From Flavobacterium gelidicaeli (GTDB taxonomy: Bacteria; Bacteroidota; Bacteroidia; Flavobacteriales; Flavobacteriaceae): 64,000 bases of DNA. Below are positions 44,691-52,880 of this stretch, in pieces. The position numbers and the translations under genes are program-made. Position 1 is the stretch's first letter, and every line of letters begins with the position of its first letter. The stretch is from positions 62,001 through 126,000 of the forward strand of contig NZ_JABSNK010000009.1 in assembly GCF_013294005.1 (NCBI RefSeq), read 5' to 3'. Below the pieces are notes generated by a model. That model saw only the letters and a program-made list of their open reading frames with translations. It was not told where the DNA came from and did not search any database.

Positions 44691-45449
44691 TTATTTACAA
44701 ACAATTTCGCTAAGAACAGTTGATGTGGTCGCTTGCTCTAGAGTGTATTCGCTTTCTTTGTACAATACAAATTTATCTATGGCATGTCCCGTAGAACGTG
44801 CAGAAACCTCCATTGTGTATTCAGCTGCAGTTGTAAATTTTACAAAAATATTATGAGAATCATTGTCAGATGTGCTTGCTTGCCATTTAAAATCTAAATC
44901 GTTTCCGCTTCTATAAATTTTAAACCAACCATCAGTAGAAGTTCCATTAGGAGTAGGCGTTTTTCCCGATCCACCAGGATAAACTATACTACCTGAAGTT
45001 TTTTCTCCATAAAAATCATTAGCATCATTAAATCGCAACCAAGAATCATTATGGTCAGATCCTGATGTTCCTGTTTTTATCGCTGATCTCCAAACAAAAC
45101 GGTAAATCCCTGGATTATTGACCTTAATTTTAAATTTTGTCAACCCTTTTCCAGGCGTTCCTAGACTCTGTGCTCCGTTCCAAACCATATAGCCTTTTCC
45201 AGAGCTATTTTTATCTGTCTTTACTAATTCCCAATCCGTCGTGAATGCCGCATCTTCAAATTCAACGTTTATTAAATTGTCTTTCTCTACAAAAACAAAA
45301 TTTTCAGGATTGTCGCAAGTTCCTTCAACTGGAAAATCACAGCAGTTGTCTACTTGTTTTTCTTCATCTTCATCTTTAGAACAAGATAAAAGGGTTAAAA
45401 GGGTTAGGGTAAAAAGGGATGCTTTTGATAAAGTAACTTTAAAAATCAT
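44691..45449 (-). CDS. Secreted lipoprotein with carbohydrate-binding-like fold
   Basis: A 252-aa lipoprotein: signal peptide ending LLSC (Cys23), an acidic linker KDEDEE of the type used for surface export in Flavobacteria, then a beta-rich domain with WRSAIKTGTSGSDHNDSWLRF and DGWFKIYRSG segments. These resemble carbohydrate-binding-like modules attached to glycan-degrading proteins. No catalytic motif. Monocistronic. The ligand is unknown. Confidence 0.7.
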   Translation of the reverse strand: MIFKVTLSKASLFTLTLLTLLSCSKDEDEEKQVDNCCDFPVEGTCDNPENFVFVEKDNLINVEFEDAAFTTDWELVKTDKNSSGKGYMVWNGAQSLGTPGKGLTKFKIKVNNPGIYRFVWRSAIKTGTSGSDHNDSWLRFNDANDFYGEKTSGSIVYPGGSGKTPTPNGTSTDGWFKIYRSGNDLDFKWQASTSDNDSHNIFVKFTTAAEYTMEVSARSTGHAIDKFVLYKESEYTLEQATTSTVLSEIVCK

Positions 45450-45773
45450 AGTTAAGTGTTTATATTTTGAATTATAAAACGATAAAAATAGGATTTATTG
45501 TGTAAATCACTCCCATTACTAAGAATAGTATAAATTAAAGCCTCTATTTTAAAAAGTGAGTTACATACTTTCAAATTAATTCTCCTTACCTTTTTTTACT
45601 TAAAAGTAATTTTTGAAACATCGCTATAAAAATGTAACCTTATAACATAGGTAGTATTCTTTTTATTTTTGATATGTATAAAATTTATCTTAGTCTTATT
45701 TAAAAGCCATTCTTAATTATTTATGGCTGTATTTCTTTCGATAAAAAAAAATTAACAAATTAATAACTCAATA
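45450..45773. other. Divergent intergenic region
   Basis: About 320 bp of AT-rich sequence between the lipoprotein and MarR genes. It should hold the lipoprotein promoter, but no clear -7 box or repeat was recognised. Confidence 0.35.
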
Positions 45774-45807
45774 TTTGTATATACAACTAAATAAGTTGTT
45801 ACATTTG
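45774..45807 (+). promoter_or_regulatory. marR promoter with MarR-type operator
   Basis: TTTG (45774-45777) as -33 element and TACATTTG (45800-45807) as a perfect -7 box. Between them lies the inverted repeat ACAACT-N5-AGTTGT (45783-45799). An operator between the promoter elements is ideal for repression by the MarR protein encoded 26 bp downstream. Confidence 0.7.
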
Positions 45808-45832
45808 TACCAACAAATAACATATACGGAAT

Positions 45833-46288
45833 ATGAAAATTGAAGAAATTATAAAAACAAATGTAACACTTACTAATTCGAAAAGAATTATATTAAATGT
45901 GTTGTATACTCAAAATATAATCGCTGAAAAATTCAATGAAGTATTAAAGCCTTATGACTTATCTAGCGAGCAATATAACGTGCTGCGAATATTAAGAGGC
46001 CAAAATGGTAATCCTATTAATATGTTTGTAATTCAGGAAAGGATGATTGCAAAAACCAGTAATACAACTCGGTTAGTAGACAAATTGTTATTGAAAGAAT
46101 TTGTAACTCGTAAAGTTTGTCCTGATAATAGACGAAAAATTGAAGTTGCCATTACTCAAAAAGGACTTGATGCACTCACACAGTTAGAGCCTAAAGTAAT
46201 TGCCCACGAAAATCATTTTGCAAAGAATTTAAATACTGAAGAACTCGAATTATTAAATATTTTAATCGAAAAATACCGAAACCAATAA
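45833..46288 (+). CDS. MarR-family regulator
   Basis: A 151-aa MarR-type winged-helix regulator: DNA-binding core about residues 40-105 with RMIAKTSNTTRLVDKL (recognition helix) and the wing PDNRRKIEVAIT. It is followed after 11 bp by the nitroreductase gene and then YceI. The palindrome in its promoter suggests autorepression. Such regulators often respond to phenolic or quinone electrophiles. Confidence 0.88.
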   Translation: MKIEEIIKTNVTLTNSKRIILNVLYTQNIIAEKFNEVLKPYDLSSEQYNVLRILRGQNGNPINMFVIQERMIAKTSNTTRLVDKLLLKEFVTRKVCPDNRRKIEVAITQKGLDALTQLEPKVIAHENHFAKNLNTEELELLNILIEKYRNQ

Positions 46289-46299
46289 ATAACAACATT

Positions 46300-46932
46300 A
46301 TGAGTACATTACTTGACAAACAAAATTGGCGCTATGCAACTAAAAAATACGATAGCACTAAAAAAATAAGTACTGCTGATTTAAATTTTTTAAAAGAAGC
46401 AGTTCGTTTAAGCGCTTCTTCGTATGGTTTGCAATTATACAAAGTTTTAATTATCGAAAGCGATGATGTAAAAGCCAAGTTAATTGCTGCTGCTTACGGA
46501 CAAACACAAATTACGGATGCTTCTCATATTTTTGTTTTTGCCAATCAAACAAATGTTGGTGATGTTGAGATTGAATCTTACATTAAGAATATTAGTGAAA
46601 CTAGAGGAATACCTACTGATGCTTTAGTTGGTTTTTCTGACTTAATGAAAGGTGCCGTTAGCGGAATGACTGAAGAGTTTAAAAATATTTGGACTACAAA
46701 ACAAACTTACCTAGCTTTGGGTAATTTATTAAATGCCGCGGCTGAATTGCATATTGACGCAACACCAATGGAAGGTTTTAATGCTGCTCAATTTAATGAG
46801 ATATTAGGACTAGACAAACTCAACTTGAATGCAGCAGTTATCGCTCCTGTGGGATACCGTCACAATGAGGACGATACACAACACTACAAAAAAGTTAGAA
46901 AATCAAACGAGGATTTATTTATTACACTATAA
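46300..46932 (+). CDS. NAD(P)H-dependent nitroreductase (NfsB-like)
   Basis: A 210-aa FMN-dependent oxidoreductase of the nitroreductase family. Seen: NWRYATKKYD at the N-terminus (FMN phosphate contact), RLSASSYGLQ near residue 40, and the late AAVIAPVGYR. It reduces nitroaromatics and quinones by two electrons. Cotranscribed with the MarR gene and yceI; this trio is frequent in Flavobacteria and fits quinone/electrophile detoxification. Confidence 0.88.
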   Translation: MSTLLDKQNWRYATKKYDSTKKISTADLNFLKEAVRLSASSYGLQLYKVLIIESDDVKAKLIAAAYGQTQITDASHIFVFANQTNVGDVEIESYIKNISETRGIPTDALVGFSDLMKGAVSGMTEEFKNIWTTKQTYLALGNLLNAAAELHIDATPMEGFNAAQFNEILGLDKLNLNAAVIAPVGYRHNEDDTQHYKKVRKSNEDLFITL

Positions 46933-46959
46933 TTATATATCAATTTTAAAATCAAACAA

Positions 46960-47526
46960 ATGAAAAATTTAAAATCAATTGCATTAGCATTAGTATTAGT
47001 TTTTGCTACAGCAACAGTATCAGCACAAACAAAAAAAGTAGACGCCGCAAAAAGCACCATTAACTGGTTAGCTAAAAAAGTAACAGGTGAACACAGCGGA
47101 ACAGTAAACCTAAAAGATGGTGCACTTGTATTTAAAGGAGATAAATTAGTTGGTGGAACTTTTACTACTGACATGACTTCATTAACTGCAACTGATTTAA
47201 CCGGAGAATATCTAGCTAAATTAAACGGTCACTTGAAATCAGAAGATTTCTTTGGAACAGAAAAATTCCCAACTTCAGTTTTAGTTTTCAAAAAAATTGG
47301 AACTAAATCTAAAGGAGTTTATGCTGTGGTTGCTGATTTAACAATCAAAGGAATTACAAAATCAGTTTCTTTTGACATGACTGTAAACGGAAACACTGCA
47401 ACTACTAAATTTATGGTAGACAGAACTCAATATGATATCAAATACAACTCTGCAAGCATCTTTAGTTCAATAGGTGACAAAGCTATTTCAGACGAATTTG
47501 AATTGGCTGTAGCTTTAAAATTCTAA
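46960..47526 (+). CDS. YceI-family periplasmic protein
   Basis: A 188-aa protein with a signal peptide (cleavage after SAQ, residue ~23) and the YceI lipocalin-like beta-barrel: DAAKSTINWLAKKVTGEHSG at the start, then LKSEDFFGTEKFPT and FDMTVNG. Relatives bind polyisoprenoids such as quinone precursors. Last gene of the MarR operon, with a terminator 20 bp downstream. Confidence 0.9.
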   Translation: MKNLKSIALALVLVFATATVSAQTKKVDAAKSTINWLAKKVTGEHSGTVNLKDGALVFKGDKLVGGTFTTDMTSLTATDLTGEYLAKLNGHLKSEDFFGTEKFPTSVLVFKKIGTKSKGVYAVVADLTIKGITKSVSFDMTVNGNTATTKFMVDRTQYDIKYNSASIFSSIGDKAISDEFELAVALKF

Positions 47527-47547
47527 TACTTTTTTCAAGTATATAAT

Positions 47548-47580
47548 AAAAAACCCAGCAAGTAATTGTTGGGTTTTTTA
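47548..47580. terminator. Terminator after yceI
   Basis: AAAAAACCCAGCAA / TTGTTGGGTTTTTT (one G-T wobble) with loop GTAA. It functions in both directions and closes the MarR operon upstream of trpL. Confidence 0.85.
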
Positions 47581-47642
47581 TTTCCACAGCTTCTACAGAT
47601 ATTAAAGTTTTATAAATTTTAATATTTATTGTTTTAATATGA

Positions 47643-47671
47643 TTGTCATATAAATATATTTTCTATCTTTG
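47643..47671 (+). promoter_or_regulatory. trp operon promoter
   Basis: TATCTTTG (47664-47671) is a perfect TAnnTTTG box, with TTG (47643-47645) 18 bp upstream as a -33 element. The predicted transcription start is about 47676, the first base of trpL, so the leader transcript would be leaderless or nearly so. Confidence 0.65.
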
Positions 47672-47675
47672 ACTT

Positions 47676-47732
47676 ATGAAAACAATTACAAACAATACTT
47701 GGTGGTGGAACAATTTACGTCAAACGTCGTGA
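47676..47732 (+). CDS. trpL: trp operon leader peptide
   Basis: An 18-codon frame encoding MKTITNNTWWWNNLRQTS, with three consecutive Trp codons (47699-47707), ending in TGA at 47730-47732. It precedes a terminator hairpin and the trpE gene, the arrangement of ribosome-mediated attenuation. Its stop codon is part of the antiterminator sequence. Too short for usual gene finders. Confidence 0.9.
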   Translation: MKTITNNTWWWNNLRQTS

Positions 47733-47797
47733 ACTAAGCACCTATGGTATTTTTTGAATACAAATATAAAAGGCTTGTCATCACGACAAGCCTTTTT
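47727..47797 (+). promoter_or_regulatory. trp attenuator (terminator/antiterminator)
   Basis: Terminator: perfect 12-bp stem AAAAGGCTTGTC (47768-47779) / GACAAGCCTTTT (47785-47796) with loop ATCAC and a T run. Antiterminator: GTCGTGA (47727-47733), overlapping the trpL stop, can pair with TCACGAC (47781-47787) in the terminator loop and 3' arm. Ribosome stalling at the WWW codons would leave GTCGTGA free and prevent termination. Confidence 0.8.
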
Positions 47798-47846
47798 CCG
47801 TTTTTATACTTTTAAATAAATTATAAATCATCAAAATTTATTCGCA

Positions 47847-49250
47847 TTGAAATCATTTAAATTAAATACTAAATACAAACAAATTCTAGCAGACACCATT
47901 ACGCCTGTTAGTATTTACCTTAAAATTCGCGACAAATTCCCTAATAGTTTGCTTCTAGAAAGTAGCGACTATCACGGCGGAGACAACAGCTTCTCCTATA
48001 TTTGTTGTAATCCCATAGCCTCTATAAAAATTGAAAACGAGACAATTTTAAAATCATATCCTGACGGAACTTCCGAAAAGATCTTTATTACTGAGCAGAC
48101 TTCTATTCCTGAAATAATTCAAGAATTCTCTCATGAGTTCACATCAGAGAAGAACGATTTTAAATTTATAAACAACGGTTTGTTTGGATACCTATCTTAT
48201 GACGCTGTTCGTTATTTTGAAAAAGTAACAATCGCAAAAAAAGAAAATAGCAACACTATTCCTGATGTTTATTACGCCGTTTATCAAAACATCATCGCTA
48301 TCAATCACTTTAAAAATGAAGCTTATTTATTTTGTCACAGTCTAGATGAAGACACTAATAATCTTGCTGAAATAGAACAACTCTTGCAATCACGCAACAT
48401 TGCTTCTTACAAGTTTACAAAGGATGGTGACGGTTTCTCTAACCTTACAGATGATGAGTTCAAGCACAATGTGGCTTTAGCCAAAAAACACTGTTTCCGT
48501 GGAGACGTTTTTCAATTGGTTTTATCACGTCGTTTCACGCAAGGTTTTAAAGGCGACGAATTTAACGTATACAGAGCTTTAAGAAGCATCAATCCTTCAC
48601 CTTACCTATTCTTCTTTGATTATGGTGATTTTAAAATTTTTGGGTCTTCGCCCGAAGCGCAAATTATTGTTAAAGATCGTAAAGCCGAAATCCATCCTAT
48701 TGCCGGAACTTTTAAACGCACCGGAGATGACGAGAAAGATGCTGTTTTAGCCAAACAATTATCTGAAGACAAAAAAGAAAATAGCGAACATGTCATGTTG
48801 GTTGATTTAGCTCGAAATGACCTAAGCCGCAACGGACACCATGTAAATGTAGAGCGTTATAGAGAGGTGCAGTTTTTCTCTCACGTGATTCACTTAGTTT
48901 CTAAAGTTACAGGACATTTACACGATAAAGCAACAACAATGCAGGTCGTAGCGGATACTTTTCCAGCAGGAACGTTAAGTGGAGCACCTAAAGTAAGAGC
49001 GATGCAACTGATCGAAGATTATGAAAAAACAAACCGCAATTTCTACGGTGGCGCTATCGGATTTATGGATTTTGAAGGTAACTTTAACCATGCAATTATG
49101 ATTCGAACTTTCCTAAGTAAAAACCACCAACTCCATTCACAAGCCGGTGCAGGAATTGTAGCAAGCTCTGACGAAGAAAGCGAAATGCAAGAAGTCTACA
49201 ACAAGCTAAGAGCATTGAATACAGCATTAGATTTGGCTGAAACAATATAA
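47847..49250 (+). CDS. trpE: Anthranilate synthase component I
   Basis: A 467-aa chorismate-binding enzyme that makes anthranilate from chorismate with ammonia from TrpG. The feedback-site motif LLESSD is at about residues 36-41, and the catalytic C-terminal signature ADTFPAGTLSGAPKVRAM is near residue 370. Cytoplasmic. First structural gene after the attenuator; a GC-rich repeat separates it from trpG. Confidence 0.95.
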   Translation: MKSFKLNTKYKQILADTITPVSIYLKIRDKFPNSLLLESSDYHGGDNSFSYICCNPIASIKIENETILKSYPDGTSEKIFITEQTSIPEIIQEFSHEFTSEKNDFKFINNGLFGYLSYDAVRYFEKVTIAKKENSNTIPDVYYAVYQNIIAINHFKNEAYLFCHSLDEDTNNLAEIEQLLQSRNIASYKFTKDGDGFSNLTDDEFKHNVALAKKHCFRGDVFQLVLSRRFTQGFKGDEFNVYRALRSINPSPYLFFFDYGDFKIFGSSPEAQIIVKDRKAEIHPIAGTFKRTGDDEKDAVLAKQLSEDKKENSEHVMLVDLARNDLSRNGHHVNVERYREVQFFSHVIHLVSKVTGHLHDKATTMQVVADTFPAGTLSGAPKVRAMQLIEDYEKTNRNFYGGAIGFMDFEGNFNHAIMIRTFLSKNHQLHSQAGAGIVASSDEESEMQEVYNKLRALNTALDLAETI

Positions 49251-49273
49251 TCCCCTAACCCCCGAAGGGGGAA
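49251..49273. repeat. GC-rich palindromic element between trpE and trpG
   Basis: TCCCCTAACCCCCGAAGGGG plus GAA; CCCCC and GGGGG pair across GAA. It starts directly after the trpE stop codon. Confidence 0.75.
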
Positions 49274-49298
49274 TTAAAATTTTTAATTAAGACAAAAA

Positions 49299-49964
49299 AT
49301 GACAAAAGCAAATACATCCTCTGCATCAGTTTCCCCTTCGGGGGCTAGGGGGAAAATACTAGTTATAGACAATTACGATAGTTTCACTTACAATCTAGTG
49401 CACTACTTAGAAGATTTAGACTGCCAAGTGACCGTTTATAGAAACAATGAGTTTGCAATAGATGATATTGCTGATTTTGATAAAATACTACTTTCTCCAG
49501 GCCCAGGAATTCCAGATGAAGCTGGCTTGTTGAAAGCTGTGATTGAAAAATACGGACCTACAAAAAGTATCTTCGGGGTTTGTTTAGGACAACAAGCCAT
49601 AGGAGAAGTATATGGCGGAACACTATCTAACTTAGATAAAGTATACCACGGCATCGCTACTAATGTTAAAACAGTAGTAGATGACGAACTTTTATTCGAA
49701 GGATTGGGTAACGAATTTGAAGTGGGACGTTACCACTCATGGGTAGTAGATGCTAATCTACCTGATGTTCTAGAGGCAACCTCATTTGATGAGAATGGTC
49801 AAGTAATGTCACTACGCCATAAAACCTATGATGTACGTGGGGTACAATTTCACCCAGAAAGTGTGTTAACACCAAACGGAAAAAGAATGTTAGAGAACTG
49901 GGTAAATATCCTCCCCCCGACCCCCTCCGAAGGAGTGGGAGCCAAAACGGAACTAGATAATTGA
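49299..49964 (+). CDS. trpG: Anthranilate synthase component II (glutamine amidotransferase)
   Basis: A 221-aa class I glutamine amidotransferase supplying ammonia to TrpE. The catalytic Cys lies in FGVCLGQQAIG, and the His-Glu pair in GVQFHPES. The normal protein core begins at KILVIDNYDSF (about residue 19). The preceding residues include SPSGARG, encoded by a GC-rich repeat (49331-49354), and the C-terminus ILPPTPSEGVG comes from another copy (49909-49942), so both ends are repeat-derived. No in-frame ATG exists between the repeat and the core. Confidence 0.95.
   Translation: MTKANTSSASVSPSGARGKILVIDNYDSFTYNLVHYLEDLDCQVTVYRNNEFAIDDIADFDKILLSPGPGIPDEAGLLKAVIEKYGPTKSIFGVCLGQQAIGEVYGGTLSNLDKVYHGIATNVKTVVDDELLFEGLGNEFEVGRYHSWVVDANLPDVLEATSFDENGQVMSLRHKTYDVRGVQFHPESVLTPNGKRMLENWVNILPPTPSEGVGAKTELDN
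49331..49354. repeat. GC-rich element translated in the TrpG N-terminus
   Basis: TTCCCCTTCGGGGGCTAGGG plus GGAA: the inverse of the element at 49251-49273. It encodes SPSGARG in the TrpG frame. Confidence 0.75.
49909..49942. repeat. GC-rich element translated in the TrpG C-terminus
   Basis: Arms CCCCCTCC and GGAGTGGG around GAA. It encodes LPPTPSEGVGA just before the TrpG stop. Confidence 0.7.
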
Positions 49965-49984
49965 TACTTATTTACCGTCATAGT

Positions 49985-50135
49985 TTGCTAAAAAACATTG
50001 CAAGCAAAGTTTACAAAAAATGTTCGCAGTTAAAGTTTCAACATAAAGTATAAAGACAAAGTCTAAGAACAATGCTTAAAGACAAAGTTTAATCATCCAG
50101 TCACCCCCTCCTTTAGAGGGGGCCGGGGGAGGATA
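49985..50135. repeat. Repeat-filled trpG-trpD spacer
   Basis: Short reiterated motifs (AAAGACAAAGT and variants, 50050-50090) followed by a GC-rich palindromic element TCACCCCCTCCTTTAGAGGG plus GGCCGGGGGAGGA (50101-50135). No gene is present. Confidence 0.6.
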
Positions 50136-50148
50136 ACAAAAAAACAAA

Positions 50149-51144
50149 ATGAAAAACATATTAAACAGACTAATCAATCACGAAACGCTTTCAAAAGAAG
50201 AAGCAAAAAGCGTGTTGGTTAATATTTCAAATGGAAATTACAATCCAAGTCAAATAGCCGCTTTTGTGACTGTTTACATGATGCGTAGCATAAGTATTGA
50301 GGAACTGGCCGGTTTTCGTGAGGCGCTATTAGAGCTTTGCATTCGAGTAGATTTATCTGCTTACGATACAATCGATTTGTGCGGGACAGGTGGTGACGGT
50401 AAAGATACTTTCAATATCTCGACGCTAGCTTCATTTATTACTGCAGGTGCAGGTGTCAAGGTAGCCAAACATGGTAACTACGGACTATCGTCAATCTCAG
50501 GTTCAAGTAATGTGATGGAAAGTTTAGGAATCAAATTCAGTAATGATGCTGACTTCCTTGAAAAATCTATCGATCAAGCTGGAATTTGTATTTTACACGC
50601 TCCTTTGTTTCATCCTGCAATGAAAAATGTGGGTCCTATTCGAAAAGAACTAGCCGTAAAAACGTTCTTCAACATGCTAGGTCCTATGGTGAATCCTTCA
50701 TTCCCACAGAATCAGTTAGTAGGGGTTTTTAACCTAGAGTTAGCGAGAATGTATGCGTACTTATATCAAAATACCAATGTGAATTTTACCATTTTACATT
50801 CTCTTGATGGATACGACGAAATTTCGTTAACAAGCCCAACGAAGATTATCACTAACAGTATGGAAGGAATGCTTTCTCACGAGACTTTTAATGTAAATCA
50901 GTTAAAGCAAAGTGAAATCGAAGGTGGAAAAACAATAGCAGCATCAGCAAAAATGTTTACAGACATCCTTTCAGGCAAAGGAACCGAAGCACAAAACAAT
51001 GTTGTATGTGCAAATGCTGCTATGGCAATTGCCACAGTAACAGGATGTACTCCATTAGATGGTTTTGCTCAAGCAAAGGAAAGTTTGCTATCAGGAAAAG
51101 GAATGAAAGCATTGACAAAATTACAGGAGTTGAGCAAAAGTTAG
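50149..51144 (+). CDS. trpD: Anthranilate phosphoribosyltransferase
   Basis: A 331-aa enzyme joining anthranilate to PRPP. The PRPP-binding loop CGTGGDGKDTFNIST is at about residues 80-94, with KHGNYGLSS (family KHGNR.SS variant) and an Asp/Glu metal pair region SLDGYDEI later. Cytoplasmic third gene of the pathway set; flanked on both sides by repeat-rich spacers. Confidence 0.95.
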   Translation: MKNILNRLINHETLSKEEAKSVLVNISNGNYNPSQIAAFVTVYMMRSISIEELAGFREALLELCIRVDLSAYDTIDLCGTGGDGKDTFNISTLASFITAGAGVKVAKHGNYGLSSISGSSNVMESLGIKFSNDADFLEKSIDQAGICILHAPLFHPAMKNVGPIRKELAVKTFFNMLGPMVNPSFPQNQLVGVFNLELARMYAYLYQNTNVNFTILHSLDGYDEISLTSPTKIITNSMEGMLSHETFNVNQLKQSEIEGGKTIAASAKMFTDILSGKGTEAQNNVVCANAAMAIATVTGCTPLDGFAQAKESLLSGKGMKALTKLQELSKS

Positions 51145-51147
51145 TTT

Positions 51148-51223
51148 CAAGTTTTTTTTGTTTCAAGTTTCAAGTTACACAAACTGGGAACCTGAAACTT
51201 TAAACTTTAAACTTTAAACAAAT
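51148..51223. repeat. Short tandem repeats between trpD and trpC
   Basis: Reiterated TTTCAAG units followed by three ACTTTAA units in the inverse sense (TTTCAAG-like versus AAACTTT), giving a loosely palindromic AT-rich spacer. Confidence 0.5.
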
Positions 51224-51232
51224 AATAAGATC

Positions 51233-52018
51233 ATGAACATACTCGATAAAATAATAGTAGATAAAAAAAGAGAAGTCATTCTCAAAAAAAGCATTATTCC
51301 GGTTTCGCAATTAGAGGCTTCGGTGTTTTTTTCGAAAGAGACTATTTCATTAAGCACTAGTTTAAGAAACAGCAACACTGGAATCATTGCGGAGCACAAG
51401 CGCCGTTCTCCTTCTAAGTCGGTTATCAATCATAGCTTTACAGTGGAAGAAGTTGTCAAAGGATATGAGAGCGCTGGAGCTTGCGGAATTTCAGTTTTAA
51501 CAGATGGAAAATACTTTGGTGGATCATTAGACGATTTACTATTGGCTAGAGCTTCGGTAAATATTCCGCTATTGCGAAAAGAATTTATTGTAGACGAATA
51601 CCAAATACTAGAAGCAAAGGCACATGGAGCAGATTTGATTTTGCTAATCGCTGCGGTACTAACGCGAGACGAAATCAAATCATTATCTGAATTTGCTAAA
51701 AGTTTAGGGTTAGAGGTTTTACTAGAAGTGCACAATCAAGAAGAGTTAGAAAAATCGATTATGCCCACGCTAGACATGATTGGCGTGAATAATAGAAATT
51801 TGAAAACCTTTGAAGTGAGTTTGGATTTCAGCAAGCAATTAGCAGACATGATTCCGAATGAATTCGTAAAAGTATCCGAAAGCGGCATTAGCTCAATCGA
51901 AGCGATAACTGAATTAAAACCTTATGGTTACAAGGGATTTTTAATAGGGGAAAACTTTATGAAAACAGATGATGCTGGAAAAGCAGCAACGGAATTCATA
52001 AAGCAACTAGCCCCCTAG
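51233..52018 (+). CDS. trpC: Indole-3-glycerol phosphate synthase
   Basis: A 261-aa TIM-barrel enzyme closing the indole ring. Seen: the catalytic Lys in IAEHKRRSPSK (about residue 50), LRKEFIVDEYQ (about 113), and the late VSESGI and FLIGENFMK phosphate-binding segments. The last codons (APstop) and the stop itself lie inside a GC-rich repeat (52008-52035), so the repeat has replaced the original end. Confidence 0.95.
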   Translation: MNILDKIIVDKKREVILKKSIIPVSQLEASVFFSKETISLSTSLRNSNTGIIAEHKRRSPSKSVINHSFTVEEVVKGYESAGACGISVLTDGKYFGGSLDDLLLARASVNIPLLRKEFIVDEYQILEAKAHGADLILLIAAVLTRDEIKSLSEFAKSLGLEVLLEVHNQEELEKSIMPTLDMIGVNNRNLKTFEVSLDFSKQLADMIPNEFVKVSESGISSIEAITELKPYGYKGFLIGENFMKTDDAGKAATEFIKQLAP

Positions 52019-52035
52019 CCCCCGAAGGGGGAACT
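52008..52035. repeat. GC-rich element providing the trpC stop
   Basis: AGCCCCCTAGCCCCCGAAGG plus GGGAACTC. CCCCC and GGGGG pair across GAA. The TAG within it is the trpC stop codon. Confidence 0.75.
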
Positions 52036-52073
52036 CCTCTTTTTGTGGACATGTAAAAGAAGAAAGAGGCAAG

Positions 52074-52129
52074 AGTAAGGAGTAAGGAGTAAGGAGTAAG
52101 GAGTAAGGAGTAAGGAGTAAGGAGTAAGG
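52074..52129. repeat. Heptanucleotide tandem repeat (AGTAAGG)8
   Basis: Eight perfect head-to-tail copies of AGTAAGG, followed by a partial AGTAA. Located in the trpC-trpF spacer, 45 bp before the trpF start. Each junction makes AAGGAG, a Shine-Dalgarno-like hexamer. Confidence 0.95.
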
Positions 52130-52173
52130 AGTAAAAAACTTCTACCGAAGTTTTTTAAGATAAATAAATAGAT

Positions 52174-52869
52174 ATGAAAAATCCAAACATGGACGGCACA
52201 AAGTCTCCCTCCCCTTCGGGGAGAGCCGGGGTGGGGATAAAAATCTGTGGTATGAAATACCCTGAAAATATCCTCGAGCTGGGAGCACTCCTACCCGATT
52301 ATATGGGCTTTATTTTCTGGGAGAAATCGGCTCGTTATTTTGATGGTGTCATTCCTAAATTACCTCAGTCTATTAAAAAAACGGGGGTTTTTGTGAATGA
52401 ATCTTTTGAAAATATTGTTCAAAAAGTAGCACAATACGATTTACAAGCAGTACAGTTACACGGTAAGGAGTCGGTTGAATTTTGTGGTGAATTACGTAAA
52501 TCCTTGTTAAAGGAGATCGAAATCATAAAAGTATTTTCAATTTTAGATACCTTTGACTTTGCGGTACTTAAACCTTTTGAAATGGTTTGTGATTACTTTT
52601 TATTCGATACTAAAGGAAAGCTACCAGGAGGTAACGGAAGTACATTTGATTGGAAAGTACTACAGCAATACCCATCATCAAAACCCTTCTTTTTAAGCGG
52701 AGGAATAGGTCTTGACGAAATGGATGCTGTAAATGAAATTTTGAAAACTAATTTGCCCGTTCATGCCATAGACGTCAACAGCAAATTTGAAATAGAACCT
52801 GGATTAAAGAACATATCATTAAGTAGGGATGCAGTGCAATGTATCTCCACGTTTAATCATCCACAATAA
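52174..52869 (+). CDS. trpF: Phosphoribosylanthranilate isomerase
   Basis: A 231-aa TIM-barrel isomerase. The core begins at [12 protein letters not shown] (about residue 22; catalytic Cys in KICG), with [10 protein letters not shown] and VQLHGKE following, and the late [11 protein letters not shown]. The first ~21 residues (including [11 protein letters not shown]) are encoded by a GC-rich repeat at 52205-52240. Internal starts at Met6 or a GTG inside the repeat are alternatives. Stop is 11 bp before trpB. Confidence 0.94.
   Translation: MKNPNMDGTKSPSPSGRAGVGIKICGMKYPENILELGALLPDYMGFIFWEKSARYFDGVIPKLPQSIKKTGVFVNESFENIVQKVAQYDLQAVQLHGKESVEFCGELRKSLLKEIEIIKVFSILDTFDFAVLKPFEMVCDYFLFDTKGKLPGGNGSTFDWKVLQQYPSSKPFFLSGGIGLDEMDAVNEILKTNLPVHAIDVNSKFEIEPGLKNISLSRDAVQCISTFNHPQ
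52205..52240. repeat. GC-rich element translated in the TrpF N-terminus
   Basis: CTCCCTCCCCTTCGGGGAGA plus GCCGGGGTGGGG; CTCCCC pairs with GGGGAG across TTC. In the TrpF frame it encodes [11 protein letters not shown]. Confidence 0.75.
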
Positions 52870-52880
52870 AAAATAAAACA

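Noticed and set aside
52074..52129. Tandem AGTAAGG array as a CRISPR-like repeat
   Set aside because: Units are 7 bp and directly adjacent without spacers; no cas genes are present.
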